From contig DVGM01000033.1 in NCBI GenBank assembly GCA_018712705.1, forward strand, positions 1 to 64,000: a DNA stretch of 64,000 nucleotides. The letters run 5' to 3'. Made by a program: the position numbers and the translations under genes. Position 1 is the stretch's first letter. Each line of letters starts with the position of its first letter. Below are positions 7,377 to 15,402 of the stretch, piece by piece. The notes under the pieces were generated by a model that saw only the letters and a list, made by a program, of their open reading frames with translations, had not been told where the DNA came from and did not search any database. The stretch comes from Aphodousia faecalis. GTDB taxonomy: Bacteria > Pseudomonadota > Gammaproteobacteria > Burkholderiales > Burkholderiaceae_F.

Positions 7377-9263
7377 ATGAAGGCTAAACAAAAAAAGATG
7401 CTTATTCGCATTATCATCGCCTCTGTACTCTTAATCGCACTCGCGCTCTCGCCTATTACCGGTTACCTCCGACTGGCACTATTCCTTATTCCGTACTTTA
7501 TTGTCGGTTACGACATTTTGCTCAAAGCCGCCAAAGGATTTACTAACGGGCGAATTTTTGATGAAAACCTCCTAATGACGGTAGCCACTTTAGGCGCCAT
7601 TGCGATTGCCTTGTACGACAATACCGGTGATTACACCGAGGCCGTCGCCGTCATGCTTTTTTATCAAATCGGCGAATGGTTCCAAGGCTACGCGGTGGGG
7701 AAAAGTCGCAAAAATATCAGTGAGTTGATGGACATTCGACCGGACTACGCCAATATTGAAAAAGATGGTCAATTGGTAAAAGTCGATCCCGATGAGGTTC
7801 AAATTGGTGACATCATCGTGGTGCAGCCCGGCGAAAAAGTGCCCATTGACGGTGTTGTTATTGAAGGTGAATCTAGTCTTAATACCAGTGCGCTCACTGG
7901 CGAGAGCTTGCCTAGAAGCGTCTCAGTTGACGACGAAATCACCAGCGGTTGCATCAACCTATCCGGTTTACTAAAAATCCGCACAACTAAACTTTTTGGG
8001 GACTCCACGGTCTCACAAATTCTGGAATTGGTGGAAAATGCGAGCTCACGGAAATCCCGTTCCGAGGCATTTATCACTCGGTTTGCTCGCGTCTATACAC
8101 CGATCGTCTTTTTCAGCGCCTTGGCTTTAGCCGTTATTCCGCCACTGGTTCGCCTGCTGGGTATGGGATTGGATGCTCAATGGGATGATTGGATTTACCG
8201 CTCATTGGTTTTTCTCGTGATCAGCTGCCCCTGCGCTTTAGTTATCAGCATTCCATTAAGTTTCTTTGCAGGCATTGGCGGAGCGAGCAACCAAGGTATT
8301 TTGGTCAAAGGCTCAAACTTCCTTGAAAACCTCTCAGAAACCAAAGTGCTGGTGTTTGATAAAACCGGTACCTTGACAGAAGGCGTTTTTGAAGTGGTGG
8401 CGATTCACCACAACAAATTGGAAGAAAAAAAGCTTCTCGAATTGGCTGCCTTAGCAGAAAGTGCGTCTTCGCACCCAATCAGTAAAAGCTTACAAAAAGC
8501 CTATGGCTTGCCCCTAAACCGTGATCGGGTTAAAGACATTCACGAAATAAGCGGACAAGGTGTTGTCGCCAAAATCGACGACATGGAAGTCGCCGCCGGT
8601 AACGAAAAACTGATGAAAAGCCTCAATGTTGAAGCGATTGCCTGCCACAGTGTCGGTACTATCGTTCACATTGCAATCAATGGTGAATATCACGGTCACA
8701 TTGTCATTTCTGACCGAATCAAGGCTCATGCTAAAGAAACCATCCGTGCAGTGAAAAAAGCCGGTATTCAAAAAACCGTCATGCTTTCAGGCGACAGTCG
8801 TAAAGTGGCCGAGCACGTTGCCAAAGAATTGGGAATTGATGAAGTTCGAAGTGAGCTTATGCCCGCCGATAAAGTTCGAATTGTTGAAGAGCTTTTGGAG
8901 CAGAACAAATCCCGAGGCAAGCTCGCCTTTGTTGGTGATGGCATTAATGACGCACCGGTACTGTCCCGCGCCGATATTGGTATTGCCATGGGTGCCATGG
9001 GATCTGATGCTGCAATTGAAGCAGCCGATGTTGTACTGATGGACGATGATCCCTTAAAGATTGCCAAAGGCATCAAGATCTCGCGTAAGTGTTTGGCGAT
9101 CGTCAAAGAAAATATTTGGTTTGCCATCGGCATCAAAGTTGCCTGCTTGATTCTCGGTGCCTTTGGCATCGCCAACATGTGGATGGCCATTTTCGCTGAC
9201 GTCGGCGTGATGATTTTGGCTATTTTGAACGCTATACGAGCTTTGTTTGTCAAAAACCTCTAA
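7377..9263 (+). CDS. Heavy-metal (Zn/Cd/Pb) translocating P1B-type ATPase
   Basis: 628-aa metal-exporting P-type ATPase of the inner membrane. Seen in order: transmembrane segments from the very N-terminus (no HMA domain), actuator TGES, the metal-channel motif C284-P-C286, the phosphorylated Asp in DKTGT (D328), the HP motif (SSHPIS), GDS, the hinge VGDGINDAP, and final membrane helices. The CPC motif with surrounding SCPCALVISIPLS is of the CadA/ZntA type, which exports Zn, Cd and Pb. The missing metal-binding domain is encoded as a separate upstream gene. Regulation by the divergent ArsR-type protein is likely. Transfer from Firmicutes is possible but was not tested. Confidence 0.92.
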   Translation: MKAKQKKMLIRIIIASVLLIALALSPITGYLRLALFLIPYFIVGYDILLKAAKGFTNGRIFDENLLMTVATLGAIAIALYDNTGDYTEAVAVMLFYQIGEWFQGYAVGKSRKNISELMDIRPDYANIEKDGQLVKVDPDEVQIGDIIVVQPGEKVPIDGVVIEGESSLNTSALTGESLPRSVSVDDEITSGCINLSGLLKIRTTKLFGDSTVSQILELVENASSRKSRSEAFITRFARVYTPIVFFSALALAVIPPLVRLLGMGLDAQWDDWIYRSLVFLVISCPCALVISIPLSFFAGIGGASNQGILVKGSNFLENLSETKVLVFDKTGTLTEGVFEVVAIHHNKLEEKKLLELAALAESASSHPISKSLQKAYGLPLNRDRVKDIHEISGQGVVAKIDDMEVAAGNEKLMKSLNVEAIACHSVGTIVHIAINGEYHGHIVISDRIKAHAKETIRAVKKAGIQKTVMLSGDSRKVAEHVAKELGIDEVRSELMPADKVRIVEELLEQNKSRGKLAFVGDGINDAPVLSRADIGIAMGAMGSDAAIEAADVVLMDDDPLKIAKGIKISRKCLAIVKENIWFAIGIKVACLILGAFGIANMWMAIFADVGVMILAILNAIRALFVKNL

Positions 9264-9279
9264 TCCTTGATCTCCTTCT

Positions 9280-9305
9280 GAGGCGACAAAAGTCGCCTCT
9301 TTTTT
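9280..9305 (+). terminator. Terminator after the P-type ATPase
   Basis: Perfect 8-bp stem GAGGCGAC / GTCGCCTC with loop AAAA and six T. Confidence 0.92.
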
Positions 9306-9451
9306 CACCGCGCCTTACCCTCATTTCGGTTATCCTAAAGATCGCTTTTATTATTCACTTATTAAACAAATTTCAACTTAAGGAAATGAAATTTACATTT
9401 TTTAATATATTACTGTCAGGATATTTGCAGGCCATCTAGGAAGTCATATTC

Positions 9452-10414
9452 ATGGATATTTCTCACGACGATCTTGAATTTTTCCTAGCGCTTTGGGAAA
9501 CTCGCAGCATTACTCAAGCTGCACGAGATTTGAATTTAACAATGCCCACCGCTTCTCGTCGGATGGCACGTTTGCGTGAGCTTTTTGGCGACCCCTGCTT
9601 CGTTCGCTCTCACAAAGGACTTTTACCCACAGATTTCACCATCGCCAATGTCGGAGAAATTATCCAGCTTCATCGGCAACTGCTTGAACTCACTCAAAGG
9701 AAAACTTTTGAACCATCGGAATTAAATCGAGTCATCCGCATTGCCATACCGGACAATGCCATGCCGTTTTTATTGCCGAATGTTGTCAAAGCCATTACCG
9801 ATCAAGCGCCACTTTGTTCCATCGCTTTTCTGCACAGCTCTCACAACAGCTTCGAGGACTTACAAAAAGGCTATATCGATTTTTTGATAAATCCCAAAAG
9901 TCTTGTTCCCCGTGGCAGTCATTTCATGCCTTTGCATGCATTTGACCAAGTTATTCTCGTCAGAAAAACACATCCCTTGGTAGAGATTTACCACCAAAAA
10001 GGCACTGTAAATCCTGAAGATTTAAAACACTATGAGCGAATCCTGGTTAATGACAGCTATGCGGCCACGCAAAGTAATGATATTTATTTAAGCAATTACG
10101 ATCGCTATTTCATGACCGACAACGTTCAGAGAACCCGCATTGTTGTCCCGTACTTTATCGGTGCCCAGTACTTCTTGGAAAACACAGACCTGACATTGTC
10201 GTTGCCAAAGGAAACTGCAGAAAAAATTGCAGAAAGAAATCCTTATCTCACCACCATTCCCAGTCCACTGGCCAAATCCGGAGCAATTGTTCCATGTCTT
10301 TTCTGGCATGAACGCACACATCATGATCCTGCCATGCAATGGATAAGAGCTCAGTTTAAAGCGTACGCACAAACCGAAGAGGGAGCGCGCGAGGCCCGTC
10401 AAGACAACTTTTAA
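9452..10414 (+). CDS. LysR-family transcriptional regulator
   Basis: 320-aa LysR-type regulator. An N-terminal winged helix-turn-helix (SITQAARDLNLTMPTASRRM, about residues 18-37) is followed by a periplasmic-binding-like co-inducer domain. It lies 119 nt upstream of assT in the same direction, so assT is the likeliest target, but LysR proteins more often control divergent genes. The gene to the left belongs to the metal system and ends in a terminator. The ligand is unknown; an aryl sulfate or phenol would be a reasonable test. Confidence 0.88.
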   Translation: MDISHDDLEFFLALWETRSITQAARDLNLTMPTASRRMARLRELFGDPCFVRSHKGLLPTDFTIANVGEIIQLHRQLLELTQRKTFEPSELNRVIRIAIPDNAMPFLLPNVVKAITDQAPLCSIAFLHSSHNSFEDLQKGYIDFLINPKSLVPRGSHFMPLHAFDQVILVRKTHPLVEIYHQKGTVNPEDLKHYERILVNDSYAATQSNDIYLSNYDRYFMTDNVQRTRIVVPYFIGAQYFLENTDLTLSLPKETAEKIAERNPYLTTIPSPLAKSGAIVPCLFWHERTHHDPAMQWIRAQFKAYAQTEEGAREARQDNF

Positions 10415-10417
10415 AAA

Positions 10418-10446
10418 TTGAAACTTACCTACACGAGATTTTTATT
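10418..10446 (+). promoter_or_regulatory. Putative assT promoter
   Basis: TTGAAA and TTTATT with 17-nt spacing, directly after the LysR stop codon. It would give a leader of about 80 nt that contains the 10-bp inverted repeat at 10481-10532. Confidence 0.4.
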
Positions 10447-10480
10447 TTTTTGCTGAAAAATCCCTCTAGGTTGATTTTCC

Positions 10481-10532
10481 TTGTCCTCATGAACTGAGTC
10501 TTGATCAAAAGATCTCCACCTTATGAGGACAA
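10481..10532 (+). promoter_or_regulatory. assT leader hairpin covering the ribosome-binding site
   Basis: TTGTCCTCAT (10481-10490) is perfectly complementary to ATGAGGACAA (10523-10532). The right arm contains the GAGGA ribosome-binding site, and the start codon begins 1 nt later at 10534. Between the arms, GATC-AAAA-GATC can add a second short stem. Folding would block translation of assT. Whether this responds to a signal is unknown. Confidence 0.6.
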
Positions 10533-10533
10533 C

Positions 10534-12339
10534 ATGAAAAAACTTACTTCCATCGCACTTGCTGTTTCTTTAGCAACAGCCGCAATCTCCGCTCAGGCTT
10601 CTGAGGCCATGTCAGGCCCCAAAGTGGGATTCATTGCCCAAGGCAACATCGGCGAAGTTGTCATGAATCCCTATGACATCGCTCCGTTGACGGCTGTCAT
10701 CCGTAACGGCAGCTACACACTTGAAGACGCTACCGTCCGTATTGTTCCGAAAAAAGATGGTCAAGAAATCAAATACAACGTCTCCAAGCGCCAATTACTC
10801 ACCCACGGCGGTATTCCGGTCTTTGGTCTCTATCCAGACTACGTCAACACGGTGGAAGTAACGTACACGCGTAACGACAATGGTAAGAAGGAAAAATTCA
10901 GCGAATCTTATACGATGTATGCTCCCGCTGTTTTCCAAGCCACCAACGGCATTCCTTCTCTGAAATCCTCCATGTTTAAGACCAAAGTCAATAAGGCTGA
11001 TCCCGCCTTCGGCGATCGCCTTTATTTGGTCAACAACTTGATGCAAAACTACGCCAAGGCATCCCGTATTGTTTGGAATAACCCGAACGGCGGTGCCTTG
11101 CAATGGAACTTCTATCCGCAAAACGCCATTATCGACACGAAGGGTGAAGTGCGCTGGTACATGCACGTCGAACCGATCTACGACGTTGAAGATCCGTATC
11201 GCTCCGGCGTAATGATGGGCTTCCAACAAGACCAAGACGGCAACATCACCTGGGGTTATGGCCAACGCTACGCCAAGTATGACCTCTTGGGCCGTGAAAT
11301 CTACAACCGCCGTCTGCCTTCGGCCTACGCTGATTTCTCTCACTCCTTTGACAACGCTCAAAACGGTCACGCTTTCTTGCGTGTGTCCTCGGCAGATTAT
11401 CGCCGTCCCGACGGCAAGCGCGTGCATACTGTTCGTGACGTGATTTTGGAATTGGATGAACAAGGTCAAGTTTTCGACGAATGGAAGTTGTGGGAAAGCT
11501 TGGATCCGTGGCGTGACGTCGTCTTAAAGACGATGGACCAAGGCGCTGTGTGCTTAAACATTGACGCTTCCAAGTCCGGTCAAACGTTAAGCGCTGAAGA
11601 CCTCGCCAAGATGGACGAATCTGATCAATTCGGTGACATCACCGGTGCCGGTCCTGGCCGTAACTGGGCTCACGTTAACTCGGTTGACTACGACCCGACC
11701 GATGACTCCATCATTATTTCCTCTCGTCACCAATCGGCTATTGTGAAGATCGGCCGTGACAAGAAAGTGAAATGGATTCTCGCTACCCCGACAGGCTGGA
11801 ATAAGGATTTGTTGGGTAAGGTTTTGACCCCGGTGGACAGCAAGGGCAAGAAGATCAAATGCGAAAACAATCAATGTGAAGGCGGCTTTGACTGGACCTG
11901 GACGCAACACACTGCTTTCCGCATTGACGAAAAGAGCAACAAGGACGTGATCTATATCACCGCTTTCGATAACGGTGACGGTCGTCACCTCGAACAACCC
12001 GCTATCCCGTCCATGAAGTACAGCCGCGCAGTCGTCTTCAAGATCGACCAAAAGAAGATGACCGTTCAACAAATTTGGGAATACGGCAAAGAACGCGGCA
12101 ACGAATGGTATAGCCCGGTAACTTCTTTGACCAAGTACTACAAGGATAAGGACTCTGTCTTCGTGTACTCGGCCACCGCCGGCATGGGCGCCAAGTTCAC
12201 AAACGCCGTTGCACCGAATCCCTTCATCGAAGAATTCAAGTGGGGCGCCAAAGAACCTTCTGTTGAAATCCAATTGCTTGACACGATGGGTTATCAAGCA
12301 ATGCCAATCAGCGTTGAAAAGGCTTTCAACACGAAGTAA
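10534..12339 (+). CDS. assT: Arylsulfate sulfotransferase
   Basis: Periplasmic arylsulfate sulfotransferase, 601 aa from ATG 10534 (site GAGGAC). It moves sulfate from phenolic sulfate esters to other phenols without PAPS. A Sec-type signal peptide ends at AQA-SEA (residue 22). The catalytic histidine is placed at His459 in TWTQHTAFR, about 437 in mature numbering, close to His436 of the uropathogenic E. coli enzyme. Cys443 and Cys448 just before it match the conserved disulfide that DsbL forms. The DNGDGRHLEQP segment is also typical. Codon use is strongly biased (AAG, GAC, GGC), unlike neighbours, which suggests high expression. Operon with dsbL and dsbI, as in E. coli CFT073. Confidence 0.95.
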   Translation: MKKLTSIALAVSLATAAISAQASEAMSGPKVGFIAQGNIGEVVMNPYDIAPLTAVIRNGSYTLEDATVRIVPKKDGQEIKYNVSKRQLLTHGGIPVFGLYPDYVNTVEVTYTRNDNGKKEKFSESYTMYAPAVFQATNGIPSLKSSMFKTKVNKADPAFGDRLYLVNNLMQNYAKASRIVWNNPNGGALQWNFYPQNAIIDTKGEVRWYMHVEPIYDVEDPYRSGVMMGFQQDQDGNITWGYGQRYAKYDLLGREIYNRRLPSAYADFSHSFDNAQNGHAFLRVSSADYRRPDGKRVHTVRDVILELDEQGQVFDEWKLWESLDPWRDVVLKTMDQGAVCLNIDASKSGQTLSAEDLAKMDESDQFGDITGAGPGRNWAHVNSVDYDPTDDSIIISSRHQSAIVKIGRDKKVKWILATPTGWNKDLLGKVLTPVDSKGKKIKCENNQCEGGFDWTWTQHTAFRIDEKSNKDVIYITAFDNGDGRHLEQPAIPSMKYSRAVVFKIDQKKMTVQQIWEYGKERGNEWYSPVTSLTKYYKDKDSVFVYSATAGMGAKFTNAVAPNPFIEEFKWGAKEPSVEIQLLDTMGYQAMPISVEKAFNTK

Positions 12340-12355
12340 TTCTTTATGACAAACC

Positions 12356-12381
12356 AGGGCGAAGGCATGCGTCTTCGCCCT
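12356..12381 (+). other. Intercistronic hairpin between assT and dsbL
   Basis: A 9-bp stem (AGGGCGAAG / CTTCGCCCT) without a T-run. It probably stabilises the assT mRNA 3' end or partly terminates, giving more assT than dsbL message. Confidence 0.65.
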
Positions 12382-12415
12382 TAGCAATACATTTAAACCG
12401 AAAAGGAAATTTAAT

Positions 12416-13072
12416 ATGTTACGTCGCCAATTCTTAGCTGCAGCCGCCGCTGTCGGCATGGCTTTCTCCGTTTCTGCTTTTGCCGCCCCGGTTGAAGGTC
12501 AAGACTATGTTGTTTTGGGAAAACCGATTGTTAACGCCGATAAAACGTTAATCAAGGTTTACTCCTACGACTGCCCCTTCTGCTACCGCTATGACAAGGG
12601 TGTGGTGCCCATCCTTAAGGAAAAACTCGGTAAGGAACTGACCTTTAAGGACTACCACCTTCACACCAAGGGTAAATACGGCAACCAAGGCGATGACGTT
12701 CTCGCTGTGCTTTGGGTTGAGGACGAAGCCGCTGGCCGCGATCCGACAGATGAAGGCTCTTTGCACAAAAAAGCCAAATTTGCTCTCTATCAGGCTTACC
12801 ACGATAAGAAAGAACGCTGGGATGCCGGTGAAGACGCTTTCTTGAAGACCGCTCTTGACGCTGCCGGCATGAGCCGCGCCGATTTTGATCAAAAGAAGAA
12901 CGATCCGAAGGTTCAAGCTCTCGTGAAGTCTTGGAAAAACTGCACCTATGATGTCGCCAAAGTCCAAGGCGTTCCCGCTTTCGTAGTCAATGGTAAATAT
13001 TTATTGAAGACAGCTTCTATCACTTCGATTGACAGCATGGTCGACAACATCCGTGAATTGTCTAAGAAATAA
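12416..13072 (+). CDS. dsbL: DsbL: DsbA-like oxidase for AssT
   Basis: 218-aa periplasmic thiol oxidase of the DsbA family. The signal region MLRRQFLAAAAAVG has a twin-arginine-like RRQFL start and ends at AFA-AP. The active site is C53-P-F-C56, unlike CPHC of DsbA. The cis-proline loop is GVPAFVVNG. Placement after assT matches the dedicated DsbL-DsbI pair that oxidises AssT in uropathogenic E. coli. Good ribosome-binding site AAGGAAA. It needs DsbI for reoxidation, but that gene is interrupted here. Confidence 0.92.
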   Translation: MLRRQFLAAAAAVGMAFSVSAFAAPVEGQDYVVLGKPIVNADKTLIKVYSYDCPFCYRYDKGVVPILKEKLGKELTFKDYHLHTKGKYGNQGDDVLAVLWVEDEAAGRDPTDEGSLHKKAKFALYQAYHDKKERWDAGEDAFLKTALDAAGMSRADFDQKKNDPKVQALVKSWKNCTYDVAKVQGVPAFVVNGKYLLKTASITSIDSMVDNIRELSKK

Positions 13073-13083
13073 GGAAGGGCCTC

Positions 13084-13749
13084 ATGAAAGGGTTTTGTTC
13101 AAGCTTTAAAAAAGATCCCCTGGGGACGCTTGCCGCCTGGCAAGACACTCGTGAACCGTGGCTGCTTTTTGCATTTACGTCCATCTTGTTAGTGCTTCTA
13201 GCGCACTACTTATTCCAAAACTGGCTGCATATGCTGCCCTGTGAACAATGCGTCTACATCCGTTACGGCAATATCGTAATGGCAATCGGCGCCTTCATTG
13301 TTGCAATTAAACCGAAGGTGATTTGGTCTAAGATCGTCGGTATCGGCATCTTCCTCTACGGCTTGATCTACACAATGATGTGCTCTTGGAAACTGATGGG
13401 CATCCATGACGCCGTGCATTCTGATGATCCGTTGGCTATGTTTGGCATGTAAGGCTGCTCGACAGAACCCACCTACCACTTTGGTCTCCCACTCGATAAA
13501 TGGTGGCCAGATTGGTTTAAGCAAACCGGCGATTGCGGTTATGACGCTCCGGTCGTGCCAGCGGGTACTGAATTGGGCGATTTCCAACGTTGGTTGATCG
13601 AGGTTTACCAAGCAAGCGACGGTTGGTACCTGTTTCCACAATGGAAATTTATGGACATGGCCGAATGTTGCATGCTCGCATGCGTCTGCTACGCTATTTT
13701 GTTAGCCGCTCTTTTATTCGCATGGATAAAGCGCGACTTTCTGAAGTAA
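13084..13749 (+). pseudogene. dsbI: dsbI (DsbB-like) interrupted by in-frame TAA
   Basis: DsbB-type quinone-linked membrane oxidase that reoxidises DsbL. The first 122 codons encode two to three membrane segments and the redox pair C53-E-Q-C56. A TAA at 13450-13452 then stops the frame. The same frame continues for 98 more codons to 13749 with clear DsbI sequence: GCSTEPTYHFGLPLDKWWP, TGDCGYDAPVVP, GWYLFPQ, KFMDMAEC and a final membrane helix. Both cysteines of the second periplasmic pair (codons at 13456 and 13534) lie after the stop. TAA is one C-to-T change from CAA (Gln). Either a recent nonsense mutation or a sequence error; no restart site is evident. Confidence 0.88.
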
Positions 13750-13813
13750 ACCTAATGGTAAGACGATAAGGCCTTTAATAAATAACCTCACGAGTAACCA
13801 AGCAAAAGAGCTG

Positions 13814-13847
13814 AACTCCTGTCTGATTGAATCTGTCGGGAGTTTTT
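13814..13847 (+). terminator. Terminator after the assT operon
   Basis: AACTCC pairs with GGAGTT around a longer imperfect stem, followed by five T. It ends the assT-dsbL-dsbI unit. Confidence 0.6.
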
Positions 13848-13920
13848 ACTATTTTTTGCGTCAAAACATTTTGGCAGTCCTATACTGAAAGTGTCAGTTC
13901 TAAAGTTTGGGAGAAATGTA

Positions 13921-15345
13921 ATGGCATACAACTTTGACAAAATTTATATCAATGGCCATTGGTGCGATTCAACAAGCGGGCGGTTTATTGAGGTTGAAAA
14001 CCCCGCAACGCTTGAACATTTTGCACAGGTTCCCGAAGGAAATGAAAAAGATATTGATGCCGCGGTAAAAGCCGCGCACGAAGCCTTTAAGAGTTGGAGC
14101 AATACGGAGTTGGCTGTCAGAGTCGGCCTGATGAAAAAGATGCTCACAATCTTTGAGGACTACCAAGACAAAATCATTGATCTTGAAGTCAAAGAGTTGG
14201 GAGCGCCCGTTAGCTTTTCTGTGCAGTCTCATTGTGTGTACCAATACACAAGAACCCAATCCTATATTGATTGCGCAATGCAACTACCTTTGGAAGAAAG
14301 CCTGCAAGCTTCAACGGTCTATCGTGAACCGATCGGGGTTGTCGCCTGCATTACCCCTTGGAATTACCCGCTCGGTCAGGTCGTCCAAAAAGTTATTCCT
14401 GCCATCCTTATGGGTAACACCGTTGTGCTTAAACCGAGTCAACATACCCCGCTTACAGCCTATCTCTTAATTGATGCTTTCGATCAAGCGGGCTTTCCGG
14501 CCGGAGTTATCAACATGGTTACAGGTAAAGGCAGCGCCGTGGGCGACGCCCTTGCCTCTCACCCCTTAGTGGACATGGTTTCCTTTACCGGATCAACCAA
14601 AGTCGGCTCTAAACTGAGCCAACGCGCCTTGGAAAGCATTAAGCGAATCAGCCTGGAATTGGGCGGAAAATCGCCTTTCATTTGGCTGCCCGGTAGCGAC
14701 TATGAAAAAGCTGTCGGTAAACTTTTTGATTCCATATTCCTCAATAGCGGTCAGACCTGCACGGCCTTTTCTCGTTTGCTTGTTGCCGAAGAAGATAAAA
14801 AGACCGTTGAAGCGCTGTTGCTCAAGCATGTTCCTGATTATATTGTGGGCGATCCGAGCGATCCTAAGACAAAAATCGGACCGGTTTCCTCCAAGGCCCA
14901 ATTTGAAAAAATTACTGCCTATTTGAAGTTGGGACTTGAAGAAGGAGCAAAACTTCTGACAGGAGAAATTCCGACGGATTTCTCTCACGGCTACTACATT
15001 AAACCGGCTATTTTTACCGATGTTAAAAATTCCATGAGAATTGCCCGTGAGGAAATCTTCGGACCGGTTCTCTGTTTGATTACTTACAAAACCATTGAAG
15101 AAGCCATTGCCATTGCCAACGACACACCCTATGGGCTTAATGCCGCTGTCTTTGGCAATAAACAAAAAGCCATTGAAGTCGCCAAACAAATCAAAGCTGG
15201 TAACGTATATATCAATGACGCTCCCCGTGACGTCACGGCTCCCTTTGGCGGGTACAAACAAAGTGGCATCGGTCGAGAAGGCGGCTTTGCCGGCTTGCTT
15301 GAATTTACGCAGCCTAAAGCAATTTTTGACCGTTCAAGCTTCTAG
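13921..15345 (+). CDS. Aldehyde dehydrogenase (NAD(P)-dependent family)
   Basis: 474-aa cytosolic aldehyde dehydrogenase. ATG 13921 follows GGGAGAAA; the frame runs back to 13891 without need. Seen: cofactor site WNYPLGQ and VLKPSQHTP, general base Glu246 in LELGGKSPF, nucleophile Cys280 in NSGQTCTAF, and EEIFGPV near the C-terminus. All catalytic residues are intact. The substrate cannot be assigned; no neighbouring pathway gene points to one. Transcribed alone and ended by a terminator. Confidence 0.9.
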   Translation: MAYNFDKIYINGHWCDSTSGRFIEVENPATLEHFAQVPEGNEKDIDAAVKAAHEAFKSWSNTELAVRVGLMKKMLTIFEDYQDKIIDLEVKELGAPVSFSVQSHCVYQYTRTQSYIDCAMQLPLEESLQASTVYREPIGVVACITPWNYPLGQVVQKVIPAILMGNTVVLKPSQHTPLTAYLLIDAFDQAGFPAGVINMVTGKGSAVGDALASHPLVDMVSFTGSTKVGSKLSQRALESIKRISLELGGKSPFIWLPGSDYEKAVGKLFDSIFLNSGQTCTAFSRLLVAEEDKKTVEALLLKHVPDYIVGDPSDPKTKIGPVSSKAQFEKITAYLKLGLEEGAKLLTGEIPTDFSHGYYIKPAIFTDVKNSMRIAREEIFGPVLCLITYKTIEEAIAIANDTPYGLNAAVFGNKQKAIEVAKQIKAGNVYINDAPRDVTAPFGGYKQSGIGREGGFAGLLEFTQPKAIFDRSSF

Positions 15346-15369
15346 TCTTATTGGATGATCTTTAATACC

Positions 15370-15402
15370 AGCTTGCGCCCGTATGGGTGCAAGCTCTTTT
15401 TT
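15370..15402 (+). terminator. Terminator after aldehyde dehydrogenase
   Basis: AGCTTGC pairs with GCAAGCT, with an inner CC/GG pair, followed by a T-run. It touches the stop codon of the convergent panF gene. Confidence 0.85.

Noticed and set aside
10795..11469. 224-codon open frame on the minus strand inside assT
   Set aside because: Antisense to a well-supported gene; the open frame follows from codon bias of assT. No ribosome site or recognisable domain.
11587..12459. 290-codon minus-strand open frame over assT and the dsbL start
   Set aside because: Same reason; its composition mirrors the sense codons and it spans two real genes.
13450..13452. Recoding of the dsbI TAA (selenocysteine, pyrrolysine or altered code)
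   Set aside because: TAA is not the codon for Sec or Pyl; RF1 is intact and TAA ends many genes in the window.
14593..15261. 222-codon minus-strand open frame inside the aldehyde dehydrogenase gene
   Set aside because: Shadow of a complete enzyme gene; no protein-like motif.
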